Shown here: positions 17,933-26,746 of the stretch, piece after piece | Numbering within the stretch: position 1 is the stretch's first letter | Layout: each line of letters starts with the position of its first letter | Assembly: GCA_002937505.1 (NCBI GenBank) | Contig: PTJY01000004.1 | Location: forward strand, 61,186 to 125,185 | Reading direction: 5' to 3' | From: Alphaproteobacteria bacterium MarineAlpha12_Bin1 | Lineage (GTDB): Bacteria > Pseudomonadota > Alphaproteobacteria > UBA6615 | DNA length: 64,000 bases | Notes under the pieces: generated by a model | The model's input: only the letters and a program-made list of their open reading frames with translations | What the model was told of the DNA's origin: nothing | Database searches by the model: none | Made by a program: the position numbers and the translations under genes

Positions 17933-18829
17933 GTGGAATTCTTAGAATTGCTAATCAATGCACTTATAGCCGGTATTTTGTTGGGAGGCTTTTTTGCGGC
18001 ATTGTCGATAGGTCTTTCTATATGTTTTGGTCTGCTGGATGCCGTTAATATTGCTCACCCAACTATTATAGTGGGGGCAGCATTCTGTACATTTTTATTG
18101 AATGACTTACTGGGTATAGACCCTATTGTGGCTGGTTTAATATTAACTCCTGTATTTTTCTTATTTGGGATGGGAATTTACTCCCTCTACTATCAATTCT
18201 TTGAACGACAGAGTGCCGAGGCCTTAAGAGGATTAGCGTTCTTCTTTGGATTACTCTTTATTGCCGAGGTCGTAATGATTATGATCTTTGGCGTTGACCA
18301 TAGGCTAGTAAGTGCTCCGTATATTGGGGAATCATTTACAGCAGTCGTGACGGGAATGACCTTCTCAGTCCCCTATAGGTTGCTGGCTGCGTTCGTAATT
18401 GCGGGCCTCATGACTTTAGGAATCTCCTATTATCTATCTAGTTCATATTTTGGTCGTGCAACAAGTGCAGTACATCAAGACATGATGGCTTTATCCTTGA
18501 TGGGCGCAGATCCGGTTATGATCAAACGGATCGCGTTTGCTCTTGGATTAGCGACCTGTGGCTTGGCTGGCGCACTTATGATCATAGTTATTCCCATAGA
18601 GCCTGCGGTTGGGCGTTTCTTTATTGGTAACGTTTTTGCCATTGTAGTCCTGGGGGGCTTAGGTTCAATACCGGGCACTTTAGTGGGCGCTTTAATATTG
18701 GGAATAGCTGAGAGTTTAGTTTCAACCTTCTTTGGCCCATCTTGGGCACCGGCGGTCTCCTTTGGAATATTATTGGGGGTTTTGGCGTTTAAACCGACCG
18801 GTTTATTTGGCACCGGAGATACAAGGTAA
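17933..18829 (+). CDS. Branched-chain-type ABC permease (LivH-like)
   Basis: 298-residue inner-membrane permease with about eight hydrophobic segments. LSIGLSICFGLLDAVNIAHPTIIVGAA near the N-terminus corresponds to the LivH GLNLIFGVMGVVNFAHG motif, and FAIVVLGGLGSIPGTLVGALILG near the C-terminus is the cytoplasmic coupling region that contacts the ATPases. It starts with GTG; GTGAGG lies six to eight bases upstream. Its stop codon overlaps the ATG of the second permease (TAATG), indicating coupling. Confidence 0.88.
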   Translation: MEFLELLINALIAGILLGGFFAALSIGLSICFGLLDAVNIAHPTIIVGAAFCTFLLNDLLGIDPIVAGLILTPVFFLFGMGIYSLYYQFFERQSAEALRGLAFFFGLLFIAEVVMIMIFGVDHRLVSAPYIGESFTAVVTGMTFSVPYRLLAAFVIAGLMTLGISYYLSSSYFGRATSAVHQDMMALSLMGADPVMIKRIAFALGLATCGLAGALMIIVIPIEPAVGRFFIGNVFAIVVLGGLGSIPGTLVGALILGIAESLVSTFFGPSWAPAVSFGILLGVLAFKPTGLFGTGDTR

Positions 18830-19803
18830 TGTTACAGCGCTATAGATTTGAAATCGGATGTGTGGTGGCATTGCTAGCCTGCTTCCTAATTACACAAGTA
18901 GAGCTCAATCGATTTTATTATTTTGCTGGCTTTGCTATCCTACAATATGTGCTTATTTCAACTGCATGGAATATATTGGGTGGATATGGCGGTTACATAA
19001 ACTTCGGAACCGCTGGCTTCCTTGGACTGGGCACCTACGTTGCTATAGCTATGATTCAATGGTACGGAGCTGGAATTATAGAACAAATCATAGTAGCGGG
19101 GGCTTTAGCTGGCCTTTTGGGATTGGGTATAGGATACATAACACTAAGGTTAAAGGGTGTTTACTTTGCCATTGCAACATTGGCAATAGCGATTGTTTTG
19201 GAAACATTTGTTAATAACTGGGACTACGTAGGTGGAGCCGCAGGCGTTTCAATCTTGCCTCCACGCACACCAGAGTTACTAGGTATAACAATTGTAGACC
19301 GAAAAGGTGGTGGCATCTTCTATAATAATAAGGAATGGTTATTCTTCCTCATGGGCGCTCTGGCAATTGCTAGTGTTTGGATTGCAAGAACGATTGAATT
19401 TGGCAAACTAGGTCGTGGACTAAACGCGATCAAAGATAATGAAGAGGCTGCCGAATGCATGGGGGTACCGACCTTAAAACTTAAACTAATTGCAACAGTT
19501 ATAAGTGGTGCTCTTATGGGAGTTGCGGGAGCAGTCTTCCCGAGTTATCTCACATTCGTTGATCCGCCCACGGCTTTTAATTTGGAGTTTGCTGTGAACT
19601 CATTGGCTATGCCAATGATTGGTGGAACTTTCACTTGGATTGGACCGGTGGTTGGTTCAATTTTATTAGGAACTGTCCAACAGGTTGCTATTGTGACTAT
19701 TTCGTCTGAGATCAATTTATTGATCATAGGTCTGTTGTTAGTCATATTTGTTACAATAGCTCCACATGGTATTGTTGGCTGGTTTATGAAAAAAAATAAA
19801 TAA
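18829..19803 (+). CDS. Branched-chain-type ABC permease (LivM-like)
   Basis: 324-residue second permease of the importer. The N-terminal part shows the LivM-type GGYGGYINFGTAGFLGLGTY motif (about residues 52-71), equivalent to GYAGLLSLGHAAFFGIGAY. Later, GRGLNAIKDNEEAAECMGVPT is the EAA-like loop that docks on the ATPase, and MIGGTFTWIGPVVGSILLG is the C-terminal family block. Its start overlaps the LivH-like stop and the ATPase gene follows after 13 bases. Confidence 0.88.
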   Translation: MLQRYRFEIGCVVALLACFLITQVELNRFYYFAGFAILQYVLISTAWNILGGYGGYINFGTAGFLGLGTYVAIAMIQWYGAGIIEQIIVAGALAGLLGLGIGYITLRLKGVYFAIATLAIAIVLETFVNNWDYVGGAAGVSILPPRTPELLGITIVDRKGGGIFYNNKEWLFFLMGALAIASVWIARTIEFGKLGRGLNAIKDNEEAAECMGVPTLKLKLIATVISGALMGVAGAVFPSYLTFVDPPTAFNLEFAVNSLAMPMIGGTFTWIGPVVGSILLGTVQQVAIVTISSEINLLIIGLLLVIFVTIAPHGIVGWFMKKNK

Positions 19804-19816
19804 GGTGCTTTAAGAA

Positions 19817-20542
19817 ATGGCTGAAGCTCTTTTGAAGGTTGATTCAGTAACTAAAAACTTCGGTGGTTTTACAGCTCTGTCAGAAGTGACAACAGAGGTA
19901 AAAGCCGGAGAAAGGTTTGGTCTTATTGGGCCTAATGGATCAGGTAAAACTACTCTGATAAATTGTATATCGGGTACTCTTACAAATGATGGCGGTAGTA
20001 TTATTTTTGATGGACAAGATCTTCAGGGTATGAAGGCACATGTCAGGACTGCTGCAGGTATAACGCGGACGTTTCAAATACCTCGTCCGTTTCACAGTAT
20101 GACTATAATTGATAATCTCAAAATTCCACTTGAATTTGTTAGCGCTTCTGGAAGAGCTCAGACCGAAATTAGAGATGAAGCAATGTCTATACTTGAAACT
20201 ATGGGTATGGCTGAAAAGGCTGATGAAGAGACCTCTGGTTTAACGCAGATCGAATTGCGAAAATTAGAATTGGCTAGAGCTATTGCAGCAAAACCTAAGT
20301 TACTCATTTCTGATGAAGCTATGGCGGGACTAACAGGTAACGAAGTAGATGAAGTAACACAAATATTAATAAACTTTAATGAACAGGGTATGACTATTAT
20401 TATGATCGAGCATATCATGAGAGCTGTGATGCAATTTTCACAACGGGTTATTTGCTTGGATGCTGGGCAATTAATAGCAGAAGGTACTCCTGACATAATT
20501 CAAAAAGATAAAGGCGTGGAAAGAGCCTATCTAGGTGTCTAA
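19817..20542 (+). CDS. Branched-chain-type ABC ATPase (LivG-like)
   Basis: 241-residue ATP-binding subunit. Walker A GPNGSGKTT (about 37-45), Q-loop in TRTFQIPRPF, and Walker B LLISDEAMAGL. The signature is unusual: the LSYGQQR sequence of LivG is replaced by TSGLTQIELRKLELARAI, so the canonical LSGGQ Gly-Gly is degenerate (LTQIE), and the Walker B Asp-Glu is preserved as SDEAMAG rather than LDEPxAG. H-loop His is present in IEHIMRAVM. These deviations are also seen in a subset of LivG proteins, so activity is still probable. AAGGTG precedes the ATG. Confidence 0.85.
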   Translation: MAEALLKVDSVTKNFGGFTALSEVTTEVKAGERFGLIGPNGSGKTTLINCISGTLTNDGGSIIFDGQDLQGMKAHVRTAAGITRTFQIPRPFHSMTIIDNLKIPLEFVSASGRAQTEIRDEAMSILETMGMAEKADEETSGLTQIELRKLELARAIAAKPKLLISDEAMAGLTGNEVDEVTQILINFNEQGMTIIMIEHIMRAVMQFSQRVICLDAGQLIAEGTPDIIQKDKGVERAYLGV

Positions 20543-20544
20543 AA

Positions 20545-21273
20545 ATGGCTGAGCTGATCATAAAAGATTTAGTTGCCGGTTATGGCAATGTTAGCGTTCT
20601 TCATAATGTGTCTCTAGAAGTTGAAGAAGGAAGTATAGTCGCGCTACTTGGGACGAATGGTAATGGAAAGAGTACGTTGATGCGTTGCGTGGCAGGTCTA
20701 ATAAAGCCTACTGCGGGAAGTATTACATTTAAAGATGAAGGGGCAGAGATTGACCTTATTTCTGATAGCCCCAAGCAGATTGTTGATCATGGAATAGCCT
20801 TGGTGCCTGAGGGTAGACGTCTGTTTCCGTTGTTGACAGTTGAGCAAAACCTTATGTTAGGTGCGTACCGCAAAGCTGCCAGAGAACGGATAGATGAAAG
20901 TATAGAATTTTGTTTTGAACTCTTTCCTCGTCTAGCAGAAAGACGAGAACAGAAAGCGGGCAGTATGAGCGGTGGTGAGCAGCAGATGCTTGCTGTTGCC
21001 AGGGCCATGATGAGTGTTCCGAAGCTTCTTTTGATTGATGAGCCTTCCGTGGGTTTAGCTCCTATTCTCGTTGCTCAAATGATTGAAAAAATTGGTGAGT
21101 TAAGTGAAAGCCGTAATGTAACAATTTTGATGGCAGAGCAAAACTTCAATCAAGCGATTAAAATTGCTGATAGAGGCTATATAATCGTTCATGGAGAGAT
21201 TGCGTTTGCAAGTAAGGACGCGCAGGATCTCGCTGACAACGATATGGTTAAGAGTTATTATCTCGGTGCTTAG
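20545..21273 (+). CDS. Branched-chain-type ABC ATPase (LivF-like)
   Basis: 242-residue partner ATPase. Walker A GTNGNGKST (about 36-44), LivF-type ALVPEGRRLFPLLTVEQNL, signature MSGGEQQMLAVARAMM, Walker B LLLIDEPSVGLAP and H-loop region LMAEQNFNQA (Gln-Asn in place of the His, as is common in LivF). It starts 2 bases after LivG; the AGGTG ribosome site is inside the end of LivG. It is the last gene of the importer operon and converges with the CoxL-like gene. Confidence 0.88.
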   Translation: MAELIIKDLVAGYGNVSVLHNVSLEVEEGSIVALLGTNGNGKSTLMRCVAGLIKPTAGSITFKDEGAEIDLISDSPKQIVDHGIALVPEGRRLFPLLTVEQNLMLGAYRKAARERIDESIEFCFELFPRLAERREQKAGSMSGGEQQMLAVARAMMSVPKLLLIDEPSVGLAPILVAQMIEKIGELSESRNVTILMAEQNFNQAIKIADRGYIIVHGEIAFASKDAQDLADNDMVKSYYLGA

Positions 21274-21297
21274 TTAGCTCGAAAGAATAATCGTTAA

Positions 21298-23631
21298 TCA
21301 ACTACGTTTGTGCATTATTTCCCACAACTTTTCTGATGTGGCAGGCATGTCTATATGCGTTATGCCGTAGTCTTTCAGAGCATCAACAATCGCTGAAATA
21401 ATGACAGGCGGAGCGACCAAAGCTCCTGCTTCCCCGGACCCCTTAACTCCCAGTATGTTTGTTTTGCAAAGTACTTCGTTGGTGTCTATATTCATTAAAG
21501 GTAAATCATCAGCTCGTGGCATTGTATAATCCATAAAAGAACTTGTTATTAATTGACCTGAATTTTTGTCATACACTGTATTTTCTAGTATGGCTTGTCC
21601 TAGCCCCTGTGCTACTCCTCCGTGAACTTGTCCAGCGACCAGTAGAGGGTTTATTACTCTTCCAAAATCGTCCACAGCGCAATAGTTAAGGATCTCTATT
21701 TCACCTGTGTCTTTATCGATTTCAAGTTCGCAGAGGTGACATCCATTCGGATAGTTCCAGTTTTCAATAGTGTGAGTGTCAGAACCAGAAAGGGGTCCCT
21801 TTAGTTCTTCAGGCAGAGATACAGAAGAAATAGCTTCACGTCCAACGTCAAAGAGAGATATTTCTCTGTCGGTACCTGCGATACTAAATGCTCCATTATT
21901 ATATTCTATATCTGCCGGGGCGGTCTCTAGAATTTCTCCAGCTATGAGCTTGCCCTTAGCAATCATTTTATCCGAAGAATTAATGGTCGCTATACTGCCA
22001 ATTTGGCTAGTTCTCGAGCCGTGGCTGCCCCCACCACTTGGTAAGTTATCACTATCACTAGTATCAATAATCACATCCTCAAAATCCACACCAAGTTTCT
22101 CGGAGACGAGTTGCATAAAAGATGTATCATGTCCTTGCCCCATGGGCTGGGTTCCAACTTTTACCACTACCTTATTATCTTTTATTTCCACTTCAGCGCT
22201 TTCGGTCGGGTTACCTGCTGTAGTTTCTATGTATTGACAAATTCCTATACCTCTGAGGCGTCCATTGTCTAGTGAGCTTTGACGTCGTTCTTCATAGTTA
22301 TTCCAATCACCAAGCGACATGGTTGCGTTCATGTTTTCTTCAAACTCTCCGCTATCATAAGTTGTTCCCATGGCATTTGTATAAGGTAGTTGTTCTGGTT
22401 TTATTAAGTTCCTTCTTCTTAATTCAACAGGGTCTATCCCTAATTCTATTGCTGCAACGTCAACCAGTCTTTCCATTACATAAATCGCCTCAGGGCGCCC
22501 AGCGCCTCTATAAGGGCCTACGGGAGCTGTGTTAGTCATGACACATTTGACGCTCACATCAGCTGTAGGGATATCGTAAACATTGGTTAGTATTTTTGGG
22601 CCTACCTGGGTAGGTATCGCAACACCTGCTGAGCATGAATAAGCCCCAATAGCAGCAATTGTTTCAACTTTAACTCCTAAAAATTTTCCATTCTCATCTA
22701 AGGCTAAATAACATTCTGATAAATGATCTCGTCCGTGCAGATCTGACAAAAATGCTTCGGTTCGATCACTTATCCATTTAATGTTTGTTCCAAGTTTTTT
22801 AGCTGCGTATAGAACAAGAACCTGCTCATGATAGGCGTGAGTCTTCATGCCGAACCCACCACCAACGTCATCCACTAAAACCTGTAGCATTTGAGGGTCG
22901 CATTTTAGAAAACTATTTGCTATCCAGTCACGAAGCATATGGCGGTTTTGATTTGACGTGTACAAGGTGTATTTTTCTTTTTTGGGATCATAACTACCAA
23001 CCGCACCTCTAACTTCCATAGAGTTTTGTACTATTCTATTATTTGTCAAACCTACATGAACCACGTGGGTGGCTTCATTGAATGCTTTTTCAGTTTTTTC
23101 TTTATCGCCTACTTGTGCTTGAAATAAGAAGTTATTTGGGACCTCTTCCCACAATTGAGCTGCACCTTCATCCATTGCTTCAGAAGTATCCACCACAGAG
23201 GGTAATTGATTATAGTCAATTTCAATAGTTTCGGCTGCATCCTTCGCATTCTCTAAAGTGTCTGCAACAATAAACGCTACTGGATCTCCAACGTAACGCA
23301 CACGATCGGATGTTAATGCGTATTGGGGCGGATAACTAAGTGGCGAGCCATCAGGTTTTGTAAGATCAGCAAAAAACGGAGGGGGTCCTGGGAATCCACC
23401 TATTTCGTCTTCATGTAGGTCTTCCCCAATAAAAACATCGAGAACTCCAGGGTTATTCTTAGCTTTCGAGGTATCGATAGAGATTATTTCTGCATGGGGA
23501 TACGGGGATCTAAGAACATATCCGTATGACATGTCATCGATTGAATAATCATCGTTAAACTTGCCTACCCCTTTAAGTAAACGAGGATCTTCAGTCCTAA
23601 GAACAGGTTGTCCTACTCCATATTTAGTCAT
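21298..23631 (-). CDS. Molybdenum hydroxylase large subunit (CoxL/XdhB form II type)
   Basis: 777-residue molybdopterin-cytosine-dinucleotide subunit of the xanthine oxidase/CO dehydrogenase family, which hydroxylates N-heterocycles, aldehydes or related carbons. Domain order is ald-oxidase a/b hammerhead (about 20-130) then the Mo-binding domains. DDVGGGFGMK (254-263) and the active-site loop PYRGAGR (373-379) are seen. True form I CO dehydrogenases have AYXCSFR there, so this is form II. The catalytic Glu is in KGSGEAGALVAPP near the C-terminus. FAD and 2Fe-2S subunit genes are not adjacent; a candidate pair lies at 59135-60500. CO oxidation is unlikely. Confidence 0.87.
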   Translation of the reverse strand: MTKYGVGQPVLRTEDPRLLKGVGKFNDDYSIDDMSYGYVLRSPYPHAEIISIDTSKAKNNPGVLDVFIGEDLHEDEIGGFPGPPPFFADLTKPDGSPLSYPPQYALTSDRVRYVGDPVAFIVADTLENAKDAAETIEIDYNQLPSVVDTSEAMDEGAAQLWEEVPNNFLFQAQVGDKEKTEKAFNEATHVVHVGLTNNRIVQNSMEVRGAVGSYDPKKEKYTLYTSNQNRHMLRDWIANSFLKCDPQMLQVLVDDVGGGFGMKTHAYHEQVLVLYAAKKLGTNIKWISDRTEAFLSDLHGRDHLSECYLALDENGKFLGVKVETIAAIGAYSCSAGVAIPTQVGPKILTNVYDIPTADVSVKCVMTNTAPVGPYRGAGRPEAIYVMERLVDVAAIELGIDPVELRRRNLIKPEQLPYTNAMGTTYDSGEFEENMNATMSLGDWNNYEERRQSSLDNGRLRGIGICQYIETTAGNPTESAEVEIKDNKVVVKVGTQPMGQGHDTSFMQLVSEKLGVDFEDVIIDTSDSDNLPSGGGSHGSRTSQIGSIATINSSDKMIAKGKLIAGEILETAPADIEYNNGAFSIAGTDREISLFDVGREAISSVSLPEELKGPLSGSDTHTIENWNYPNGCHLCELEIDKDTGEIEILNYCAVDDFGRVINPLLVAGQVHGGVAQGLGQAILENTVYDKNSGQLITSSFMDYTMPRADDLPLMNIDTNEVLCKTNILGVKGSGEAGALVAPPVIISAIVDALKDYGITHIDMPATSEKLWEIMHKRS

Positions 23632-23717
23632 TTTTTCTTCTCCCTAAAGAAAACCTTAGCGCCGCGGTGCTTCACTTGGTATAACCTTGTTAACCATAAT
23701 AAATATAGGGGGCAGCT

Positions 23718-24665
23718 GTGACCATCCCTAATCAGAGAATTGTTTATTTAAATGGAGAATATATTCCCGAAAGTGATGCAAAACTGCCATTTCGTGACCG
23801 TGGAGTTAAGTATGGAGATGCTGTTTTCGATACAACGCGTACTTTTGGTCATAAAATATTTAAACTAGATGAGCATGTTGAACGTCTTTTTCGATCGCTT
23901 CGGTATGTTGGTATTGATCCAGGCCTAACTGTAAATGAAATAATCCAAATAACGGAAAAAGTTCTTGAGTTAAATTTGCCATTAATTGCAGAAGATGAAG
24001 ATTATTGGGTTTCACAAAGAGTAACACGAGGAATTATCGATCCAAACGAGAGAACTTCCTGGCCTTCTTACAAGGGCTCTACCGTTATAATTGAGTGCTT
24101 GCCATTACCGCTTTCGACAAGGTCCCGATTGTACAGAGATGGAATCGATATGATCGTGTCTTCAGTGCGTCGTAACTCCCCTGATATGTTAAGCCCGAGA
24201 GCTAAAACTCATAATTATCTTAACTTAATTATGGCAGATGAGGAGGTGTCGGCTCAAGATCCTAATGCTTTTGCGCTGATGTTAGATCATAATGGGAATA
24301 TAGCTGAGGGACGTGGCAGTAATATTTTCTTTGTGTCAGATGGATGTCTTTATACCCCCCAAGAAAGATATGTGCTTCCGGGAATTAGCAGGCAGACAGT
24401 CAAAGAGCTAGCAAGAGATATTTCGTTACCTTGTATCGAAAAAGATTACGATTTGTACGATGCTTATAATTCTGATGAAGCATTTATTACTTCGACAAGT
24501 TTTTGTATTTGTCCTTGTAGAAGTGTTAATGGACGTACTTTTAGAGATAATAACGTTCCAGGACCCATAACAGAAAAATTAATGAAATCATATGTTGATT
24601 TAGTAGGTTTTGATTGGGTCTCTCAATACACGAGATATCCAGCAAAAGATGTTCCTAGGCTATAA
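23718..24665 (+). CDS. Class IV (BCAT/D-amino acid) PLP aminotransferase
   Basis: 315-residue fold-type IV PLP enzyme of the branched-chain/D-amino-acid aminotransferase group. Seen: YLNGEYIPESDAKLPFRDRGVKYGDAVFDTTR at the N-terminus (short quote: DRGVKYGDAVF), PRAKTHNYLN with the probable Schiff-base Lys163, and the cofactor Glu/phosphate region AFALMLDHNGNIAEGRGSN (conserved EGRGSNIFFV). Start codon is GTG with AGGGGG upstream. It is flanked by a divergent CoxL-like gene and ends at a hairpin terminator. Proteins of this length in marine bacteria are often annotated as branched-chain aminotransferases, but amine or (R)-selective transaminases look alike, so the substrate is open. Confidence 0.83.
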   Translation: MTIPNQRIVYLNGEYIPESDAKLPFRDRGVKYGDAVFDTTRTFGHKIFKLDEHVERLFRSLRYVGIDPGLTVNEIIQITEKVLELNLPLIAEDEDYWVSQRVTRGIIDPNERTSWPSYKGSTVIIECLPLPLSTRSRLYRDGIDMIVSSVRRNSPDMLSPRAKTHNYLNLIMADEEVSAQDPNAFALMLDHNGNIAEGRGSNIFFVSDGCLYTPQERYVLPGISRQTVKELARDISLPCIEKDYDLYDAYNSDEAFITSTSFCICPCRSVNGRTFRDNNVPGPITEKLMKSYVDLVGFDWVSQYTRYPAKDVPRL

Positions 24666-24679
24666 CCACTCAATCAATA

Positions 24680-24722
24680 AAAAAAGACGCTACAAATACT
24701 ATTTGCATTGCGGCGTCTTTTC
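24680..24722. terminator. Bidirectional rho-independent terminator
   Basis: AAAAAGACGC (24681-24690) pairs with GCGTCTTTT (24713-24721); within the loop CAAAT and ATTTG can form a second small stem. It has an A-run on one side and a T-run on the other, so it can serve the plus-strand aminotransferase gene and the convergent minus-strand ABC operon ending at 24734. Confidence 0.8.
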
Positions 24723-24733
24723 TAAGCAAAAGA

Positions 24734-25807
24734 CTAGGCTCTTATTCTATCTCCGTTGGAATCGAAGAGAAATATGTTTTCCTGAGGAAAGTTGAGTTCG
24801 ACGGGACTTCCTGCAGTATGATTCTCTGTTCCATCAACAACTGCAACAAAGGGTCGATCAGAGTCAGTCTCAAAATATAATAGCGTGTCTTTACCCAGTG
24901 GTTCTACCAGACCAATTTTTCTATTTGAATCACTGTTAGAAGACACTACTTGAACGTTCTCGGGCCGAATGCCAAAAGTGCCTGATCCTATGGGAACGCT
25001 ACTAAATTTTTCATTTAAGGGGACGTTGAATTGATCACTTTTAAACTCAATTCCTGATCCATTTTTTACAAATTCCCCTGGGATCAGGTTCATAGCTGGG
25101 TTACCAAAAAAATCCGCAACAAAATAGGATACCGGATCACTATATATGTCGATAGGTGATCCCATTTGAACAATTACTCCTTGATCCATGACAACTATTC
25201 TGTCGGCAAGTGTCATAGCCTCTTCTTGATCGTGGGTCACATATACAAATGTTTTTTGCAGCTCTGCATGCAAACGATCGCACTCAGCCCTTAGTTCACG
25301 GCGCAATTTTGCATCAAGGCTAGATAATGGTTCATCTAGTAGAAAATTAGATGGTTCGGTAACAAGTGTTCTGGCCAATGCGATTCTTTGTGACTCTCCA
25401 CCGGAGCATTGAGCGGGCATTTTTGTTAAGAGGTGAGAGATTCTGACTAAGTCTGATACTTCATGAAGCTTTTGTAATTGCTCTTCTTTGCCGACATTTT
25501 TCATTCTAAGACCAAATACTATATTATCTGCAACATTTTTATGGGGGAAAAGAGCATGGCTTTGGAAAACCATTCCTAGATCTCTATCACGGGGTTCGAG
25601 ATCATTAACAACAGTGCCATCAAGTTTTATTTCACCAGCTGTTGGGTCTTCAAAGCCGGCAATCATACGTAGGGTTGTCGTTTTGCCACAACCTGATGGT
25701 CCAACTAGTACAATAAATTCGCCATCTTCAATTGTTAGGTTTAAATCCTTTACAGCCACAACGCTGCCGAATTCTTTTCTAAGATCCGTAAGTTCAATTC
25801 GAGACAC
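24734..25807 (-). CDS. Sugar-type ABC transporter ATPase (MalK/UgpC-like)
   Basis: 357-residue ATPase of the CUT1 class: an ABC domain followed by a C-terminal OB/TOBE domain. Walker A GPSGCGKTT (36-44), signature CSGGESQRIALARTLV, Walker B NFLLDEPLSSLDAKLRREL, H-loop YVTHDQEEAM. TOBE features include GIRPENVQV and VEPLGKDTLLYFE. It is the third gene of a minus-strand operon with two permeases (6-base gap). It energises uptake of a carbohydrate, polyol or glycerol-phosphate-like compound. No binding-protein gene is attached. Confidence 0.88.
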   Translation of the reverse strand: MSRIELTDLRKEFGSVVAVKDLNLTIEDGEFIVLVGPSGCGKTTTLRMIAGFEDPTAGEIKLDGTVVNDLEPRDRDLGMVFQSHALFPHKNVADNIVFGLRMKNVGKEEQLQKLHEVSDLVRISHLLTKMPAQCSGGESQRIALARTLVTEPSNFLLDEPLSSLDAKLRRELRAECDRLHAELQKTFVYVTHDQEEAMTLADRIVVMDQGVIVQMGSPIDIYSDPVSYFVADFFGNPAMNLIPGEFVKNGSGIEFKSDQFNVPLNEKFSSVPIGSGTFGIRPENVQVVSSNSDSNRKIGLVEPLGKDTLLYFETDSDRPFVAVVDGTENHTAGSPVELNFPQENIFLFDSNGDRIRA

Positions 25808-25813
25808 AGCTTG

Positions 25814-26734
25814 TTACCTCCTTACCATACCGAAGCTAAAGCCTCGGGCCAAATGTTTGCGTATTATCAAACCAACAAATATTAGTGGAATAGTTATGCC
25901 GACAGATAGTGCAGCCTGGCGCCCATAAACCCTTCCTTCTGTTGATCCTTGATATTTAGATAGTTCCACAGGTAGTGTGAGAACTTCTGATTTTGAAAGA
26001 AGAAGTGCTAGTAGGTACTCACTCCACGTTAATATAAGGATAAATAAGAAAGTTGCGACTAGCCCTGATCTGACAAGGGGTAGAACAATTTCCCATATTG
26101 TTCTCCATCGACTAGCTCCCAATATTTCAGCAGCTTGTTCCATTTCTCTAGGGACCTCGTCAATAAAGCTTTTCGCCATCCAAACCGCATATGGAAGAGA
26201 AGTTAGAAAGTATAAAAGCACGAGCCCAGTTATAGTGTCCAACAGCCCTATTTGGCGGTACCATAATGATATCGGCGCTATCAATACTATGGGTGGCACC
26301 ATTCTTAACATTAATAGCTGAAACATTTTTCCTTCAGATATTATATTATGCCTAGAAACCCCGTATGCCAGAACCCCTCCAAATAAAACTGCCAATGTTG
26401 TTGCTATTCCTGCAATTATAGTGCTGTTGCGTAAAGCAACCCAAGGCCTTTGAAGTGATTGTGTGTATTGAGATAACTCTCCAGTTTTTTCATCGATGTG
26501 TGCACCATCTGCTTTAGTATACTCATTGATATTAGCCCACACGATTAAGTAATTTCTAACTGTTGCGTTTTCAGTGATGTAGACAGGGGGCCAGGCAAAC
26601 CACTCTTTGTCTGGTTTAAAAGAGGTGCCCACCATCCAGAACATGGGAAAGGCAACAATAAGCAACCATATCGTCAGGATGAAATAGCGAAAGGCAGAAA
26701 AAGTATTTCGCTTTTGTGACATTGTCATAGCCAT
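25814..26734 (-). CDS. Sugar-type ABC permease (MalG/UgpE-like)
   Basis: 306-residue permease with six predicted membrane segments. The EAA loop MEQAAEILGASRWRTIWEIVLPLVRSG (key EAA and G residues in EQAAEILGAS) near residue 200 docks on the ATPase. An unusually long periplasmic stretch of about 60 residues (FAWPPVYITENATVRNYL to the RPWVALRNS block) follows the first membrane segment, as in MalG homologues. It lies between the partner permease (12 bases upstream) and the ATPase. Confidence 0.87.
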   Translation of the reverse strand: MAMTMSQKRNTFSAFRYFILTIWLLIVAFPMFWMVGTSFKPDKEWFAWPPVYITENATVRNYLIVWANINEYTKADGAHIDEKTGELSQYTQSLQRPWVALRNSTIIAGIATTLAVLFGGVLAYGVSRHNIISEGKMFQLLMLRMVPPIVLIAPISLWYRQIGLLDTITGLVLLYFLTSLPYAVWMAKSFIDEVPREMEQAAEILGASRWRTIWEIVLPLVRSGLVATFLFILILTWSEYLLALLLSKSEVLTLPVELSKYQGSTEGRVYGRQAALSVGITIPLIFVGLIIRKHLARGFSFGMVRR

Positions 26735-26746
26735 AATAACTTCCCC

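Noticed and set aside
21298..23631. Aerobic carbon monoxide dehydrogenase (form I CoxL)
   Set aside because: The active-site loop is PYRGAGR, not AYXCSFR, so CO oxidation is not supported.
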